Source: Listeria immobilis (GTDB lineage Bacteria > Bacillota > Bacilli > Lactobacillales > Listeriaceae). Taken from it: a stretch of 64,000 nucleotides of DNA. Position 1 is the stretch's first letter, and each line of letters begins with the position of its first letter. Location: contig NZ_JAASTZ010000004.1 of NCBI RefSeq assembly GCF_014322765.1, positions 124,001 through 188,000 of the forward strand, in the 5' to 3' direction. The notes beneath the pieces were generated by a model. The model had not been told where the DNA came from and did not search any database. It was given only the letters and a program-made list of their open reading frames with translations. Shown piece by piece: positions 9,023 through 19,539 of this stretch. Position numbers and translations under genes: made by a program.

Positions 9023-10636
9023 CTAGCGAATCCTTAATTTTTCACGTATTCTCGTTCCACGTGGACCAAATAACTTATCAGATAGGTGTAATTTAAACGC
9101 CATATAACCATAAAAAACTGCACCTATTCCACCACAAATTGCCGTTAAAAAGAATGCTGACATTTTATGATTTGGGCTAATAAAGTTTGCGAGACTCATA
9201 TAAAGCCCAATAACAACCACACCCATTACAGCAGTCATTCCGATAAATAAGACCGTTCGTCGCATAATAATTTTGAAAGAAAAATGCACATATTTTTTTA
9301 TAATAAGTAACATAAAAACACATGAAACGGCGTAACCCGCTCCTGTTGCCAAAATCGATCCTTTTGCTTCAAATAACATAATAAGCGGCATTTGCAATAC
9401 AGATTTTGTAAGCAAACCAAGTAATAAACCAAGCACGGTAAAGCGTTGTTCATCAATCCCTTGAAGTACAGCAGCAGCAACACTAAATAAGGAAAATAAA
9501 ACCGCAATTGGCGCAAATAATTGTAAAAGTTCTGTTCCATCATTACTCGGTGCAAAAAACACTGTAAATAATGGCCGAGCGAGCATTGCAATCCCAAAAC
9601 AAGCTGGGATAGTTAAAAATAACAAAATTTGAAAAACATCATTCAGTTGCCGTTTCACTTGCGCGTATTCTCTTCTTACATAAGCTCCTGTCACAAGTGG
9701 AACTAAAGCCATTGAAAAAGCGATTGCGAGTGTTCCAGGAATCATAATTAGTTTTTGCACATCAAAGTTAATGATTGCTACATAGGAATTAACCATCGCC
9801 GGTGTTATTCCAATGTATTCAAGCACACGCCCTAGAGTAAATTGATCAATTAATTGATAGAGCGAGGTTGCTGATCCAACAATAATAAAAGGAATGGCTG
9901 AAAGAATAATATCTTTATATAGCCTAGGAATAGAAAGCTGGACTGTTCCACGATCCTCTAAAAGCATTTCATCTAGTCCTGGTTTTCGTTTATAAAAATA
10001 CCAAAGTAATAAAAGCAAACTGGCAAAAGCGCCAACAAATGCCGAGAATGTCGCTACACTAACCGCAGTAACTACATTTCCATCAAGCACATACATCACA
10101 ATAAATGTTCCTGAAAGCAAAAACATAATTCGGACTACTTGCTCTAATACTTGAGATACAGCAGAAGGTCCCATCGAATTATAGCCTTGGAAAAATCCAC
10201 GTAATAAGCTCATTACTGGAATAATAAGTAGAGCAAAACTTACAGCACGTATAACCTGAATCCCATCTTCTAAACTATATCCGCCTTCTAATTGTTGCAT
10301 CTTAGCAAGGGTCGGTGCGAGTCCATACATTGCTAAGAAACAAACTATTCCTGAGAAAATCATTAAGTAAACACCAGTTCTAAATAAACGTCGACCAACC
10401 GCATATTCTTCCATGGCATTATATTTTGCTATATATTTTGCAACAGCAAGTGGTATCCCCGCAGTTGCAACACTTAAGAACAATTGATACGGCACATAAC
10501 CGAAATTATATAGAAGCGCTGGTTCATCTCCTCCAATAATCGCATAAAACGGAATCACGTACAATATTCCGAGCACTTTAGAGATTAATGTCCCAAGCGT
10601 CAGAATAAAAGTTCCTCTGAGCAGTTTTGAACCCAT
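9023..10636 (-). CDS. MurJ/YtgP-like lipid flippase, copy 1
   Basis: A 537-residue polytopic protein with about 14 membrane segments, MOP (MviN/SpoVB/YtgP) superfamily. Conserved segments include LTLGTLISKVLGILYVIPFY at the N-terminus, PLAVAKYIAKYN near residue 63 and LLRGFFQGYNSMGPSAVSQV near residue 142. B. subtilis YtgP is the lipid II flippase MurJ (544 residues), so this is a peptidoglycan precursor flippase or paralogue. A same-length, clearly homologous gene lies directly upstream. Which copy is the housekeeping one cannot be seen. Confidence 0.85.
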   Translation of the reverse strand: MGSKLLRGTFILTLGTLISKVLGILYVIPFYAIIGGDEPALLYNFGYVPYQLFLSVATAGIPLAVAKYIAKYNAMEEYAVGRRLFRTGVYLMIFSGIVCFLAMYGLAPTLAKMQQLEGGYSLEDGIQVIRAVSFALLIIPVMSLLRGFFQGYNSMGPSAVSQVLEQVVRIMFLLSGTFIVMYVLDGNVVTAVSVATFSAFVGAFASLLLLLWYFYKRKPGLDEMLLEDRGTVQLSIPRLYKDIILSAIPFIIVGSATSLYQLIDQFTLGRVLEYIGITPAMVNSYVAIINFDVQKLIMIPGTLAIAFSMALVPLVTGAYVRREYAQVKRQLNDVFQILLFLTIPACFGIAMLARPLFTVFFAPSNDGTELLQLFAPIAVLFSLFSVAAAVLQGIDEQRFTVLGLLLGLLTKSVLQMPLIMLFEAKGSILATGAGYAVSCVFMLLIIKKYVHFSFKIIMRRTVLFIGMTAVMGVVVIGLYMSLANFISPNHKMSAFFLTAICGGIGAVFYGYMAFKLHLSDKLFGPRGTRIREKLRIR

Positions 10637-10694
10637 CGTCTAACTTCCTTTACATTAAATTATACATCCTTGTTTACTTTACCATTATCTGTTT

Positions 10695-10739
10695 TAAAAA
10701 AAAAGAACAAACCTAAATAAATATTGGCTTGTTCTTTAT
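10695..10739 (-). terminator. Hairpin between the two flippase genes
   Basis: Minus strand: AAAGAACAA(G)CC stem with one mismatch, followed by ten T. It should end most transcription of the upstream flippase gene before copy 1. Confidence 0.75.
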
Positions 10740-10746
10740 AAAACGT

Positions 10747-12360
10747 TTAATTCAAATGAAGTTTTTGACGAATTTTTTGCATCCGATCGCCTAGAATATA
10801 GTCAAGCAAACCAGCCTTCGCAGCAAGAAACGCATAAATATATGCTCCTACACCAGCAGATAAGATAACAATAAACAAAGCAGAAAATCTTACTTCCGGG
10901 TTTAAAAATAGTGCTAAGCCATGATAAACAAGCCAAACAACCGCAAGCATTACAAAACTTATTCCTAAAATTAAAACTAAACGACGGATAATATATTTAA
11001 ATGAATAATTTGCATATTTTTTAATGATGAAAATGGTAAACACCACTGAAACAATATAGCCAAGACCTGTTGCAAGCGCGCCACCCTTTGCACCAAATAA
11101 TAAAATAAGCGGCATTTGTAATACGGATTTTGTTAATAATCCAAGTAACAAGCTAAGTACTGTATATCGTTGTTCATCAATTCCTTGTAAAATCGCTGCA
11201 GTTACACTAAATAAAGAAAAGAATACCGCAAATGGTGCAAAAAAGCGAAGTAACATTGCTCCATCGGCATTATGACCATAAAATATGGTGTAAAGCGGAT
11301 CAGCAAGTAACGCTATTCCTAAACAAGCTGGTACAACGAGAAATAGTAACACTTGAAAAACAGCTGTTAAATAATGATGTACTTCTCGCATTTTCCCTTT
11401 ATTAAATGAAGCTGCAACTAAAGGAACTAATGTCATCGAAAATGCTAAAGCTAGCGTCCCGGGAATCATAATAATTTTTTGAACGGAAAAATTAAAGATG
11501 GACAACAAATCTTCTGCTGCTTTGCCAGATACTCCGTCATATGTTAGTACACGTGCAAAAGTAAATAAATCAATTTGTTGATATAAAGACATCGCCATAC
11601 CGACAATAATAAAAGGAACCGCAGATATGGAGATTTCTTTTAGCAAATGGAAAGTTGATACTTGTAAACGATTATCACTTGTCGCTATCATTTTCTGAAT
11701 TCCCGGTCGTCGTTTTTTATAATACCAAATAAGACATAGCAAACTAAAGAATGCACCAACGAAAGCTGCAAAAGTGGCTAAACTCATTGCGGTTACAAGA
11801 CTTCCATTAATTAAATGAAGCACAATATAGGTACTAGCAAGCAAAAATACAATTCTCGCTATTTGCTCAATAACCTGTGAGACAGCAGATGGCCCCATAG
11901 AGTGAAACCCTTGGAAATAACCACGTAGCAAGCTCATAAACGGAATAATTAGTAAAGCAAAACTCACTGCTCGAATCACACTTGTAATATCTTCTATACT
12001 AGTTCCACCACTAACCTCTTGCATTCCGGCTAAAACAGGTGCAAAAATATACATAATTAAAAAACTAGCAATTCCTGTAAAAATCATTAAACGGGCACTT
12101 GATTTATACAGCCTTTGACTTAGCGCATACTCATTTAATGAATTATATTTTGAAATGTATTTGGCAACTGCAAGCGGAACACCAGCTGTCGCAATATTTA
12201 AGAATATTTGGTAAGGAACATACCCATATTGATAAAGTATAGTCGCATCTTCTCCACCTGCAATCCAGTAAAATGGAATAACATACAGAATTCCTAATAT
12301 TTTAGATAACAATGTCCCGGCTGTTAGTACTGCCGTTCCTCGCATTAATTTTGAACTCAT
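10747..12360 (-). CDS. MurJ/YtgP-like lipid flippase, copy 2
   Basis: Also 537 residues and homologous to copy 1 throughout: LTAGTLLSKILGILYVIPFY, PLAVAKYISKYNSLNEYA, LLRGYFQGFHSMGPSAVSQV and ILQGIDEQRYTVLSLLLGLL line up residue by residue. The loops have diverged considerably, indicating an old tandem duplication. Role as for copy 1: transport of lipid-linked wall precursors, or of another polyprenyl-linked sugar. Confidence 0.85.
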   Translation of the reverse strand: MSSKLMRGTAVLTAGTLLSKILGILYVIPFYWIAGGEDATILYQYGYVPYQIFLNIATAGVPLAVAKYISKYNSLNEYALSQRLYKSSARLMIFTGIASFLIMYIFAPVLAGMQEVSGGTSIEDITSVIRAVSFALLIIPFMSLLRGYFQGFHSMGPSAVSQVIEQIARIVFLLASTYIVLHLINGSLVTAMSLATFAAFVGAFFSLLCLIWYYKKRRPGIQKMIATSDNRLQVSTFHLLKEISISAVPFIIVGMAMSLYQQIDLFTFARVLTYDGVSGKAAEDLLSIFNFSVQKIIMIPGTLALAFSMTLVPLVAASFNKGKMREVHHYLTAVFQVLLFLVVPACLGIALLADPLYTIFYGHNADGAMLLRFFAPFAVFFSLFSVTAAILQGIDEQRYTVLSLLLGLLTKSVLQMPLILLFGAKGGALATGLGYIVSVVFTIFIIKKYANYSFKYIIRRLVLILGISFVMLAVVWLVYHGLALFLNPEVRFSALFIVILSAGVGAYIYAFLAAKAGLLDYILGDRMQKIRQKLHLN

Positions 12361-12438
12361 AATTTCTATTACCTCAATTGATTTTTTATTGAACGTTTTT
12401 TGTGTTTAGTATGTAAAAAAATCACGCAATTGCTACTT

Positions 12439-12876
12439 TTACTGCATTCTCCTAAGATTTAAAATGCAAGAAACGCTTAACGCAAGTAGCACAGCTGGTA
12501 AAATAAGCGAAATAAAGTTCATGTTAGTATTAATGAATGATAAAATCACGCCTAATACAGTAAATGCCATATAAAAATAATAAACTATTGGCGAAATAAT
12601 ATTCCCTTTTCTAAGTTTGGCATAGGAAAGAAATAACATAATCGTAAATGCTATACAAATTACCGCCATAATAGTTGTAGTCATAATAGTGTTTTGAATA
12701 AGGGCAGTTACACTCGCATTAGCAAGTACCTCTTTTCTTTGCTGAAGTGAAAAAAGACTCACAATCGAAATAGTACTTAATACAGCTTGGATAGTTGATA
12801 TTATCGCAATTCCTAAAGTTATATTTTTAGTATTATTCAACATTCTAGCATGTGTTGGTTTTACTTCCGCAGTCAT
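12439..12876 (-). CDS. Small four-helix membrane protein, unknown function
   Basis: A 145-residue protein with about four hydrophobic segments (residues about 20-42, 63-86, 95-112, 118-138) and a short charged N-terminus. No known motif. It lies 73 bp downstream of trpA in the same direction and no clear terminator separates them, so it may receive trp transcripts. It corresponds by position to lmo1626 of L. monocytogenes. Confidence 0.7.
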   Translation of the reverse strand: MTAEVKPTHARMLNNTKNITLGIAIISTIQAVLSTISIVSLFSLQQRKEVLANASVTALIQNTIMTTTIMAVICIAFTIMLFLSYAKLRKGNIISPIVYYFYMAFTVLGVILSFINTNMNFISLILPAVLLALSVSCILNLRRMQ

Positions 12877-12949
12877 TCCTACAACTCCTCTTTATTAATC
12901 TATACACCAGACTTTACCATATTTAAAGAGAAATTGTAAGTAGAAATTA

Positions 12950-13723
12950 TCATTTGACTTCAATACTTGCAGCTTGTTTTAAAAAATCCCCAAGTTCCGT
13001 TTTACGGTTCTCATGTAACATTTGCACTACTTTGCTACCGATAATAACCCCATCACAAACAGCAGCAAATTTTTCCACATGCTCTACTGTGGAAACCCCA
13101 AATCCAGCTAGAACCGGAACAGGACTAATACGCTTTAAATAAGTTAAATGCGCATCAATCTCAGCATCAAAATCATTTCTCACGCCAGTAGTGCCATTGA
13201 CTGTTACAGCATAAATAAAGCCCTCCGCTTGATTGGCAATTTCTGTAAGACGTTCTTTAGGGCTAGTGAGTGATACAAGCGGAATTAATGCGATGTCTGT
13301 TCCTTTGATTTCTGGAGTAATAAGCTGTTGATGTTCATAGGGTAGATCAGGAATAATTATCCCTTTAACAGGCGTTTTCTTAAGTAATTCGACAAATTTA
13401 GGAATTCCTAAATGAAAAATTGGATTAATATAGCTCATTATAATTAGCGGTATTTGGACTTTGCTAGAGGCTAATTGTGTTAAAATAGCTTCCAGACTAA
13501 TTTTTTCTTTTAAAGCACGTAATCCAGCCAGTTGAATAACCGGCCCATCTGCTACAGGATCAGAAAAAGGAATACCAATTTCAATCGCACTTACACCGGA
13601 TTTTTCAAGAAATAATAATTGCTCTTCCAAGTGATTAAGTCCACCGTCCCCTCCCATAATATAAGTAACAATTGCTGGATGTCCGGACTTATTTATAAGT
13701 TTTTCTGTTAAAGTTTTAGTCAT
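12950..13723 (-). CDS. trpA: Tryptophan synthase alpha chain
   Basis: This 257-residue TIM-barrel protein cleaves indole-3-glycerol phosphate to indole and glyceraldehyde 3-phosphate. Catalytic glutamate lies in [17 protein letters not shown] and catalytic aspartate in IIPDLPYEH. It is the last gene of the trp operon and overlaps trpB by 8 bp, matching the tight alpha2-beta2 enzyme complex. Confidence 0.96.
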   Translation of the reverse strand: MTKTLTEKLINKSGHPAIVTYIMGGDGGLNHLEEQLLFLEKSGVSAIEIGIPFSDPVADGPVIQLAGLRALKEKISLEAILTQLASSKVQIPLIIMSYINPIFHLGIPKFVELLKKTPVKGIIIPDLPYEHQQLITPEIKGTDIALIPLVSLTSPKERLTEIANQAEGFIYAVTVNGTTGVRNDFDAEIDAHLTYLKRISPVPVLAGFGVSTVEHVEKFAAVCDGVIIGSKVVQMLHENRKTELGDFLKQAASIEVK

Positions 13724-14921
13724 TTGTTTCTCCCTCCAAACGTGCTTTTAATTGATTAACATCTTTATCGCCTCGGCCAGATAAACAAACAATCATACTT
13801 TCTTCTGGTCGCATTTTTGCAGCAAGTTTTACTGCATAACAAATCGCATGAGAACTTTCTAGTGCTGGAATAATCCCTTCTGTACGGCAAAGTAGTTGAA
13901 ATGCTTCAACCGCCTCATCATCTGTTACTGAATGGTACTCTGCCCGGCCCATATCCCGAAAAAAACTATGCTCTGGGCCAATTCCTGGATAGTCAAGCCC
14001 TGCTGAAATAGAAAACGCCTCGATAATTTGTCCGTTTTCGTCTTGTAAAACATCCATCATCGCCCCGTGCAAAATACCAATTTCCCCTTTAGAAATAGTC
14101 GCCGCATGAAATTCTGTTTCAAGTCCATGCCCAGCTGCTTCCACCCCGTACATTTGAACATTTTCATCTTCTACAAAAGGATAAAACAAGCCCATCGCAT
14201 TGCTTCCACCACCAACACAAGCAACAATCGCTTCAGGCAGCTTTCCTTCTGCTTCTAAATGTTGTTTTCTTGCTTCTGTTCCGATAACACTTTGGTAATC
14301 ACGAACGATTTCTGGGAATGGATGTGGCCCAAGAACCGATCCCATAATGTAGTGTGTATCTTCCACATTCGCCACCCAAAAGCGCAATGCTTCATTGACA
14401 GCATCTTTAAGTGTACGACTTCCCGCTTTTACGCTAACAACTTTCGCACCAAGTAATTCCATTCTAAAAACGTTGAGCGATTGGCGCTTTACGTCTTCTT
14501 CTCCCATAAAAATAGTACATTCCATATTAAATAGTGCTGCTACAGTTGCGGTTGCTACACCATGTTGCCCAGCGCCTGTTTCTGCTACTACTTTTTGTTT
14601 TCCCATTTGTCTTGCTAGAAGAGCTTGCCCAATTGTATTATTGATTTTATGTGCGCCTGTATGATTTAAATCTTCTCGTTTTAAATAAATTTTTGCTCCG
14701 CCAGCATACGCAGTTAATTGTTCAGCAAAATAAAGTGGTGTTTCTCGCCCAACGTATTCTTTTAAATAATAATTTACTTCTTTTTGAAAAGCGGGATCTG
14801 TTTTAGAAGCTTGATACGCCTCTTCTAGTTCTTTAACTGCTTTCATCAATGTTTCTGGTACAAATCTCCCACCAAATCTTCCGTAAAAACCATTTTTATC
14901 AGGGGCGTTATAGTTCATCAT
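13716..14921 (-). CDS. trpB: Tryptophan synthase beta chain
   Basis: A 401-residue pyridoxal-phosphate enzyme that joins indole and L-serine to give tryptophan. The PLP lysine is in HKINNTIGQ; the indole/serine site is in [17 protein letters not shown] and the phosphate loop in [13 protein letters not shown] at 14921 overlaps the trpF stop (ATGA) with AAGGAGACG in front; the next codon is also ATG. Normal length. Confidence 0.96.
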   Translation of the reverse strand: MMNYNAPDKNGFYGRFGGRFVPETLMKAVKELEEAYQASKTDPAFQKEVNYYLKEYVGRETPLYFAEQLTAYAGGAKIYLKREDLNHTGAHKINNTIGQALLARQMGKQKVVAETGAGQHGVATATVAALFNMECTIFMGEEDVKRQSLNVFRMELLGAKVVSVKAGSRTLKDAVNEALRFWVANVEDTHYIMGSVLGPHPFPEIVRDYQSVIGTEARKQHLEAEGKLPEAIVACVGGGSNAMGLFYPFVEDENVQMYGVEAAGHGLETEFHAATISKGEIGILHGAMMDVLQDENGQIIEAFSISAGLDYPGIGPEHSFFRDMGRAEYHSVTDDEAVEAFQLLCRTEGIIPALESSHAICYAVKLAAKMRPEESMIVCLSGRGDKDVNQLKARLEGETND

Positions 14922-15529
14922 TGCTCGTCTCCTTTTACTATTTTAATAAATTTTTTTATTTTTGTCGGATCTTTTTCGCCTGCCGTTTCAACACCAGAAG
15001 AAATATCTACTGCAAATGGAGAAAAACGAGTAATTGCTTCTGTTACATTATCCGCATTTAATCCACCAGCTATAATTAATTTTTCTGTTGTTAATAAGTT
15101 ACAGTTAATTTTTTCCCAATCAAAGGTTTTCCCACTACCACCCTCATATTCTTCCGCAGGCGCATCAAGTAAAATATACGCATTTGGATAATCCTTTATA
15201 TTATTCGGAACTATGCCATTTTTCACTTGGAAAGCTTTAATTACTTCTACATCTGTTCGATTAGCTTGTTCTGTAGATTCTTGACCATGAAGTTGAACAA
15301 TATCTAGCGGAACTTTTTGAATTGCCTCTGTTAGTTCTTCTTCTGTTGGATTAACAAAAACACCTACTTTTTTAATAGCAGCTGGAATATTTTTAGCTAA
15401 TTGGTGGGCTTCCTCCACTGAAACATTTCGTTTGCTTTTAGCGAATACAAAACCAATCATATCTGCGCCATTTTCGACTGCCGCCTGCACATCTACCGCT
15501 TTTTTTAAACCACAAATTTTTACTAGCAT
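14918..15529 (-). CDS. trpF: Phosphoribosylanthranilate isomerase
   Basis: The 203-residue barrel enzyme turns N-(5-phosphoribosyl)anthranilate into the deoxyribulose form. The catalytic cysteine is in VKICGLK at the N-terminus, and [11 protein letters not shown] plus [10 protein letters not shown] form the phosphate site and the catalytic aspartate region. It overlaps trpC by 7 bp; TrpF and TrpC are separate proteins here, not fused as in enteric bacteria. Confidence 0.96.
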   Translation of the reverse strand: MLVKICGLKKAVDVQAAVENGADMIGFVFAKSKRNVSVEEAHQLAKNIPAAIKKVGVFVNPTEEELTEAIQKVPLDIVQLHGQESTEQANRTDVEVIKAFQVKNGIVPNNIKDYPNAYILLDAPAEEYEGGSGKTFDWEKINCNLLTTEKLIIAGGLNADNVTEAITRFSPFAVDISSGVETAGEKDPTKIKKFIKIVKGDEQ

Positions 15530-16284
15530 CGTTTCACCTTCAACTTTCTTGCTGCTATTTCAGGAGTTTTCTCTCTCATAAGCGCTTCTCCAACGAGTAC
15601 AGCATGATAAGATTCTTTTACTCTTTCTACATCTGCTGCAACTTTAAATCCTGATTCGCTAATAAAACAAGCATCCGAAGCAAAATCAGAAACAAGTGCT
15701 TCACTCACGGCAATATCTACTTCAAAGGTGTGCAAATTACGATTGTTTACCCCAATTAATTTAGCGCCAATTTTCTGGGCAACCGCTAATTCCTCCGCAT
15801 TATGAACTTCTACTAAAACTTCCAAATCAAGTGATAATGCCTGATGAAAAAGTTGTTTAAGTTTCTTTTCTCCTAGTGCTGAAATAATGAGCAAAACTAC
15901 TGTTGCACCAGCGTTTCTAGCACGAATCAATTGTTTTTCACTTATAATAAAGTCTTTACATAACACTGGTATTGTCACGTTACTTGCAACTTCTCGTAAA
16001 TCAGTAATAGAACCTTTGAAAAAAATCGGATCTGTTAAAACAGAAATCATGGAAGCTCCTGATGCTTCATAGGCTTTAGCTTGCGTAACTGGATTGACAT
16101 TCATATTTATTTCTCCTTTGGACGGGGAGGCTCGCTTTACTTCCGCAATCAATTGCATTTCAGTCGTATGAGCTTTTAAAAAATCATAAAAAGAATACGT
16201 TTCTCGCTTTTCTAGCAAATCTTCTTTTGGCATTTTAGCAACTTCAACTGCTTTTTGAGCTAAAATTTCTTCTAAAAATGTCAT
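15523..16284 (-). CDS. trpC: Indole-3-glycerol-phosphate synthase
   Basis: A 253-residue barrel enzyme that closes the indole ring with loss of CO2. Conserved segments are [14 protein letters not shown] (catalytic lysine and PSKG), VLCKDFII (catalytic lysine), LLIISALGE and [13 protein letters not shown]. Start overlaps trpD by 4 bp (ATGA). Confidence 0.96.
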   Translation of the reverse strand: MTFLEEILAQKAVEVAKMPKEDLLEKRETYSFYDFLKAHTTEMQLIAEVKRASPSKGEINMNVNPVTQAKAYEASGASMISVLTDPIFFKGSITDLREVASNVTIPVLCKDFIISEKQLIRARNAGATVVLLIISALGEKKLKQLFHQALSLDLEVLVEVHNAEELAVAQKIGAKLIGVNNRNLHTFEVDIAVSEALVSDFASDACFISESGFKVAADVERVKESYHAVLVGEALMREKTPEIAARKLKVKRC

Positions 16285-17300
16285 TTTACGAGCACCTCTT
16301 TTTGATAGTTTATTAAATCGGTCAATTTTTGTTTAGCAGCGCCACTTTCCACTAATTCACGAGCTAATTCAACGCCCGCTTTTACTGAATTTACTTTTCC
16401 ATTTGCAAATAATCCGAAACCTGCATTAAATAGAACAGTATCCAAATAAGCTCCCGGCTCCCCGTCTAGCACGCTTCGAAGTATTTTAGCGTTTTCCTGT
16501 GGAGTTCCGCCGTTAATGGCTTCTTGTGGATAACTGGCTAGCCCCACATCAGCCGGCGTAATGGTATGCAAGCTCACTTCACCATCTTCATATAATGCAA
16601 AATGATTTTCTCCTGCCAAGGAAGCCTCATCCATAAAGCCAGCTCCATTTAATACTAATGCCCGTTTACGACCGAGTTCTCCTAATACTCGTGCTGTCTG
16701 CTCTAATAAATCACGGCGATAAATCCCCATTAATTGTGTCTCCAAATGTATTGGATTAGATAACGGTCCGATTAGATTAAAGATTGTCGGTGTTCCTAGT
16801 TCTTTCCTAACATCCATTACATATTTCATATTTGGGTGGACATGCGGGGCATATAAAAAAGCAATCCCTACATGTTCCAGTAAATGAGTGACATCTTCTG
16901 GTTGCATATTAATATCAATTCCTAGTTCTTGACATACATCAGCACTTCCAGAACGACTAGAAATACTTCCATTCCCAATTTTAGCGATTGGAATACCAGA
17001 AGCTGCGATAACAAAAGCAGAAGTTGTACTTATATTAAAACTATTCGATTTATCTCCACCAGTTCCACAATTATCCATGGCAGTTCCAGCAGGGAATTCA
17101 ATTGGGGTAGCCACATGTTTCATAACCTCTGCTATACCCACCATCTCTTCCGCTGTTTCACCTTTTGCTTTTAGTGCCATCAAGAAAGCTGCAATTTTTA
17201 TTTGGGAAAGTTTCCCTTCAAAGATGGCTGTTGCGATACGATTCATTTCTACTTTTGATAAATTTTGTTGGTCATATACTTTTTGTAATAATTGTTCCAT
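16281..17300 (-). CDS. trpD: Anthranilate phosphoribosyltransferase
   Basis: A 339-residue enzyme that attaches phosphoribosyl from PRPP to anthranilate. The PRPP-binding signature [18 protein letters not shown] is near residue 77, followed by [15 protein letters not shown]. It starts inside the last 29 bp of trpG. Confidence 0.96.
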   Translation of the reverse strand: MEQLLQKVYDQQNLSKVEMNRIATAIFEGKLSQIKIAAFLMALKAKGETAEEMVGIAEVMKHVATPIEFPAGTAMDNCGTGGDKSNSFNISTTSAFVIAASGIPIAKIGNGSISSRSGSADVCQELGIDINMQPEDVTHLLEHVGIAFLYAPHVHPNMKYVMDVRKELGTPTIFNLIGPLSNPIHLETQLMGIYRRDLLEQTARVLGELGRKRALVLNGAGFMDEASLAGENHFALYEDGEVSLHTITPADVGLASYPQEAINGGTPQENAKILRSVLDGEPGAYLDTVLFNAGFGLFANGKVNSVKAGVELARELVESGAAKQKLTDLINYQKEVLVK

Positions 17301-17877
17301 TTGGATGCACTCCTTCTACTATAGTAATGAAATTTTTCATCATTCGTTTTCCATCAACTGTTCCAATCGATTCCGGATGAAATTGAAATCCGTATACTGG
17401 ATAATTTTTTAGCTTCATCGCCATCACTTCTGCATCATCAGTTGCAACAGCTAACACCTCTAAGTCCTCTGGCAAATTATTTTTATCTACTATTAAAGAG
17501 TGATAACGCATAACGGGCATTTCTTCTGGCAAATCTGCAAAAATTGCTCCTGCTGTTTGACGCATAATGGATACTTTGCCGTGTCTAATTTTCTTCGCTT
17601 GCTTTACTTCCCCGCCAAAAACTTCACCAATTGCCTGGTGCCCTAAACAAATGCCAAGGACTGGTTTTACTTTTGCAAATTTGGCTACAACTTCTTCTAA
17701 AAGTCCTGCTTCACTTGGTTTTCCTGGTCCAGGAGAAAGAACTATACCGGATGCTTGATCTGCTACTTTTAACAAATCAGCCGCATCATTTCGCTTCACT
17801 ACCACGTGCGCATATTCAGCTAAATACTGTTCCAAATTAAAAGTAAAAGAATCATAATTATCTACTAGTAAAATCAT
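17272..17877 (-). CDS. trpG: Anthranilate synthase glutamine amidotransferase component
   Basis: A 201-residue class I glutamine amidotransferase delivering ammonia to TrpE. The catalytic cysteine is in LGICLGHQAIGE and the His-Glu pair in GFQFHPES. In Bacillus subtilis this role is served by pabA of the folate operon, whereas here a dedicated copy lies in the trp operon. ATGA overlap with trpE. Confidence 0.95.
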   Translation of the reverse strand: MILLVDNYDSFTFNLEQYLAEYAHVVVKRNDAADLLKVADQASGIVLSPGPGKPSEAGLLEEVVAKFAKVKPVLGICLGHQAIGEVFGGEVKQAKKIRHGKVSIMRQTAGAIFADLPEEMPVMRYHSLIVDKNNLPEDLEVLAVATDDAEVMAMKLKNYPVYGFQFHPESIGTVDGKRMMKNFITIVEGVHPNGTIITKSI

Positions 17878-19238
17878 TCTCCCACCTCCAAAAGCGCTTT
17901 TGCTTTTTGCAATGTTTCTAAATATTCACTTTCCGGATCTGAATCATAAACAATCCCTGCACCAGCCTGAACATATGCTTTTCCATCGTGCAATACCATG
18001 GTTCTAATTGAAAGTGCAAAATCCGAATCGCCATTTTTTGTTAAATAACCAACAGCTCCAGCATATGGGCCACGCTTTACATTCTCCCATTCATATATTC
18101 GTTGCATCGCTCTAATTTTCGGTGCGCCACTAACAGTTCCAGCTGGCAATGTTGAACGAAGCGCATCCATCGCCGTAAGTCCTGGTTTTAAGGTCCCTTC
18201 CACTACTGAAACAAGATGCATTAAAAACCGGTACCTTTCAATCGTTAAGTAAACTGGTACTTCTACAGAACCGATAACAGCAATTTTGCCAATATCGTTT
18301 CTTCCTAAATCAACCAACATTCGGTGCTCTGCCAATTCTTTTTCATCTGCTAATAATTCGTTTGCAAGTTTTTCATCTTCTTGCTTTGTTGCACCACGCC
18401 TTCTCGTTCCAGCAATTGGATTTGTAATCACTTGCCTGCCCTTAGTTTTAATTAAGCTTTCTGGCGATGAACCGATTAAAACAGTGTCGATAAAATCAAT
18501 AAAATACAGATAAGGTGATGGATTTAATAAACGTAATTTTCGATAATAATCAAATGGAGAAATAGTAAAATCAGCTTCTAGTCGTTGCGATAATACTACT
18601 TGAAAGAAATCCCCCTCTTGAATATAGCTTTTTGCCTGTTCGACTAAGCTCATATATTCTGCTTTTGTATAATTGCTTTTAAAGGTCATTTTAGGAACAT
18701 TAACTGCTGCATGTTCTTCTTTATTAGGTGTCAATAACTGCCGCTCCATTTGGGCAAGTGCCTCATCCAGTTCCTTCTCAGTTCTTCCGGAGTAACAATT
18801 ATCTTGCACTAATATTAATTCCTCTGCTTGATGATCCATAATAACAAAAGCTTCATATACATAGAATCGAATGTCTGGCATATCTCGTTTCTCGGTTGGA
18901 ATTTGTCCTAAGTTTTCATATAAAGCAATAACGTCATAACCAACATATCCAATTGCTCCTGAATCAAGTGGCAATTCGCTTTCATTTTCTTTGGCTTTTT
19001 CAATGAATTTTTCAATTTCTTTTAAAGGATCCATCACTTTTTTATGTTTTCCATCTAGATAGTAATTGTTTTGATAAACCTTGATTTCATGGACAGGATT
19101 TAAAGCTATAATGGAATACCTGCCAGCATCTGCATCTTTTGCCGCACCTTCAAGTAAACTTTTTCCTTGTCCCTCTAATCTTAGAAATGCTAATATCGCT
19201 GTTAATGTATCTGCATCCATTTTTTTAGATTTTCTCAT
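17874..19238 (-). CDS. trpE: Anthranilate synthase component I
   Basis: A 454-residue chorismate-using enzyme that makes anthranilate with ammonia from TrpG. C-terminal chorismate-binding motifs are clear: GDFFQVVLSQR, NPSPYLYFIDF, PIAGTRRRG, HRMLVDLGRNDIG and LPAGTVSGAPKIRAM. The N-terminal motif that is LLES in enteric TrpE reads LLEG here (near residue 19); in enteric TrpE this serine takes part in tryptophan feedback binding. First gene of the operon; ATG at 19238 with AGAGAGG nine bases upstream. Confidence 0.95.
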   Translation of the reverse strand: MRKSKKMDADTLTAILAFLRLEGQGKSLLEGAAKDADAGRYSIIALNPVHEIKVYQNNYYLDGKHKKVMDPLKEIEKFIEKAKENESELPLDSGAIGYVGYDVIALYENLGQIPTEKRDMPDIRFYVYEAFVIMDHQAEELILVQDNCYSGRTEKELDEALAQMERQLLTPNKEEHAAVNVPKMTFKSNYTKAEYMSLVEQAKSYIQEGDFFQVVLSQRLEADFTISPFDYYRKLRLLNPSPYLYFIDFIDTVLIGSSPESLIKTKGRQVITNPIAGTRRRGATKQEDEKLANELLADEKELAEHRMLVDLGRNDIGKIAVIGSVEVPVYLTIERYRFLMHLVSVVEGTLKPGLTAMDALRSTLPAGTVSGAPKIRAMQRIYEWENVKRGPYAGAVGYLTKNGDSDFALSIRTMVLHDGKAYVQAGAGIVYDSDPESEYLETLQKAKALLEVGE

Positions 19239-19260
19239 TTAATTCATCCTCTCTTAATGA

Positions 19261-19490
19261 AAATAAAAAAAGCCCTCAGAAAAAGCGCAAAATAATGCTT
19301 TTTCTGAGGGCGAGTTATCGCGGTGCCACCTCAAATTAGGAGAAAACCTCCTATCTCAGTGCTGAATGATTCAGCTGCTCGATAACGGGAGCTACCGTTT
19401 ACCCCTACTACTTGTTTCAAGGTATCACGCACAAGGCCCATTCCTATCTCACCAATTTATTAGCTCGCACCACACGCTAACTCTCTTTAA
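19261..19490 (-). ncRNA. Tryptophan T-box leader, proximal copy
   Basis: Minus strand: stem I with AGAGAG and the GGTG region, specifier codon UGG (plus coordinates 19438-19440, context GGAAUGGGC), T-box sequence GAGGTGGCACCGCG (core 19319-19330) and a 15-bp terminator stem (19271-19311) with a T-run before trpE. Uncharged tRNA-Trp would stabilise the antiterminator and allow trp transcription. Confidence 0.88.
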
Positions 19491-19539
19491 AATTGTCGAG
19501 AAAGTACTATTCTTGTTTAATGTTTTTACTAAAATAAAT

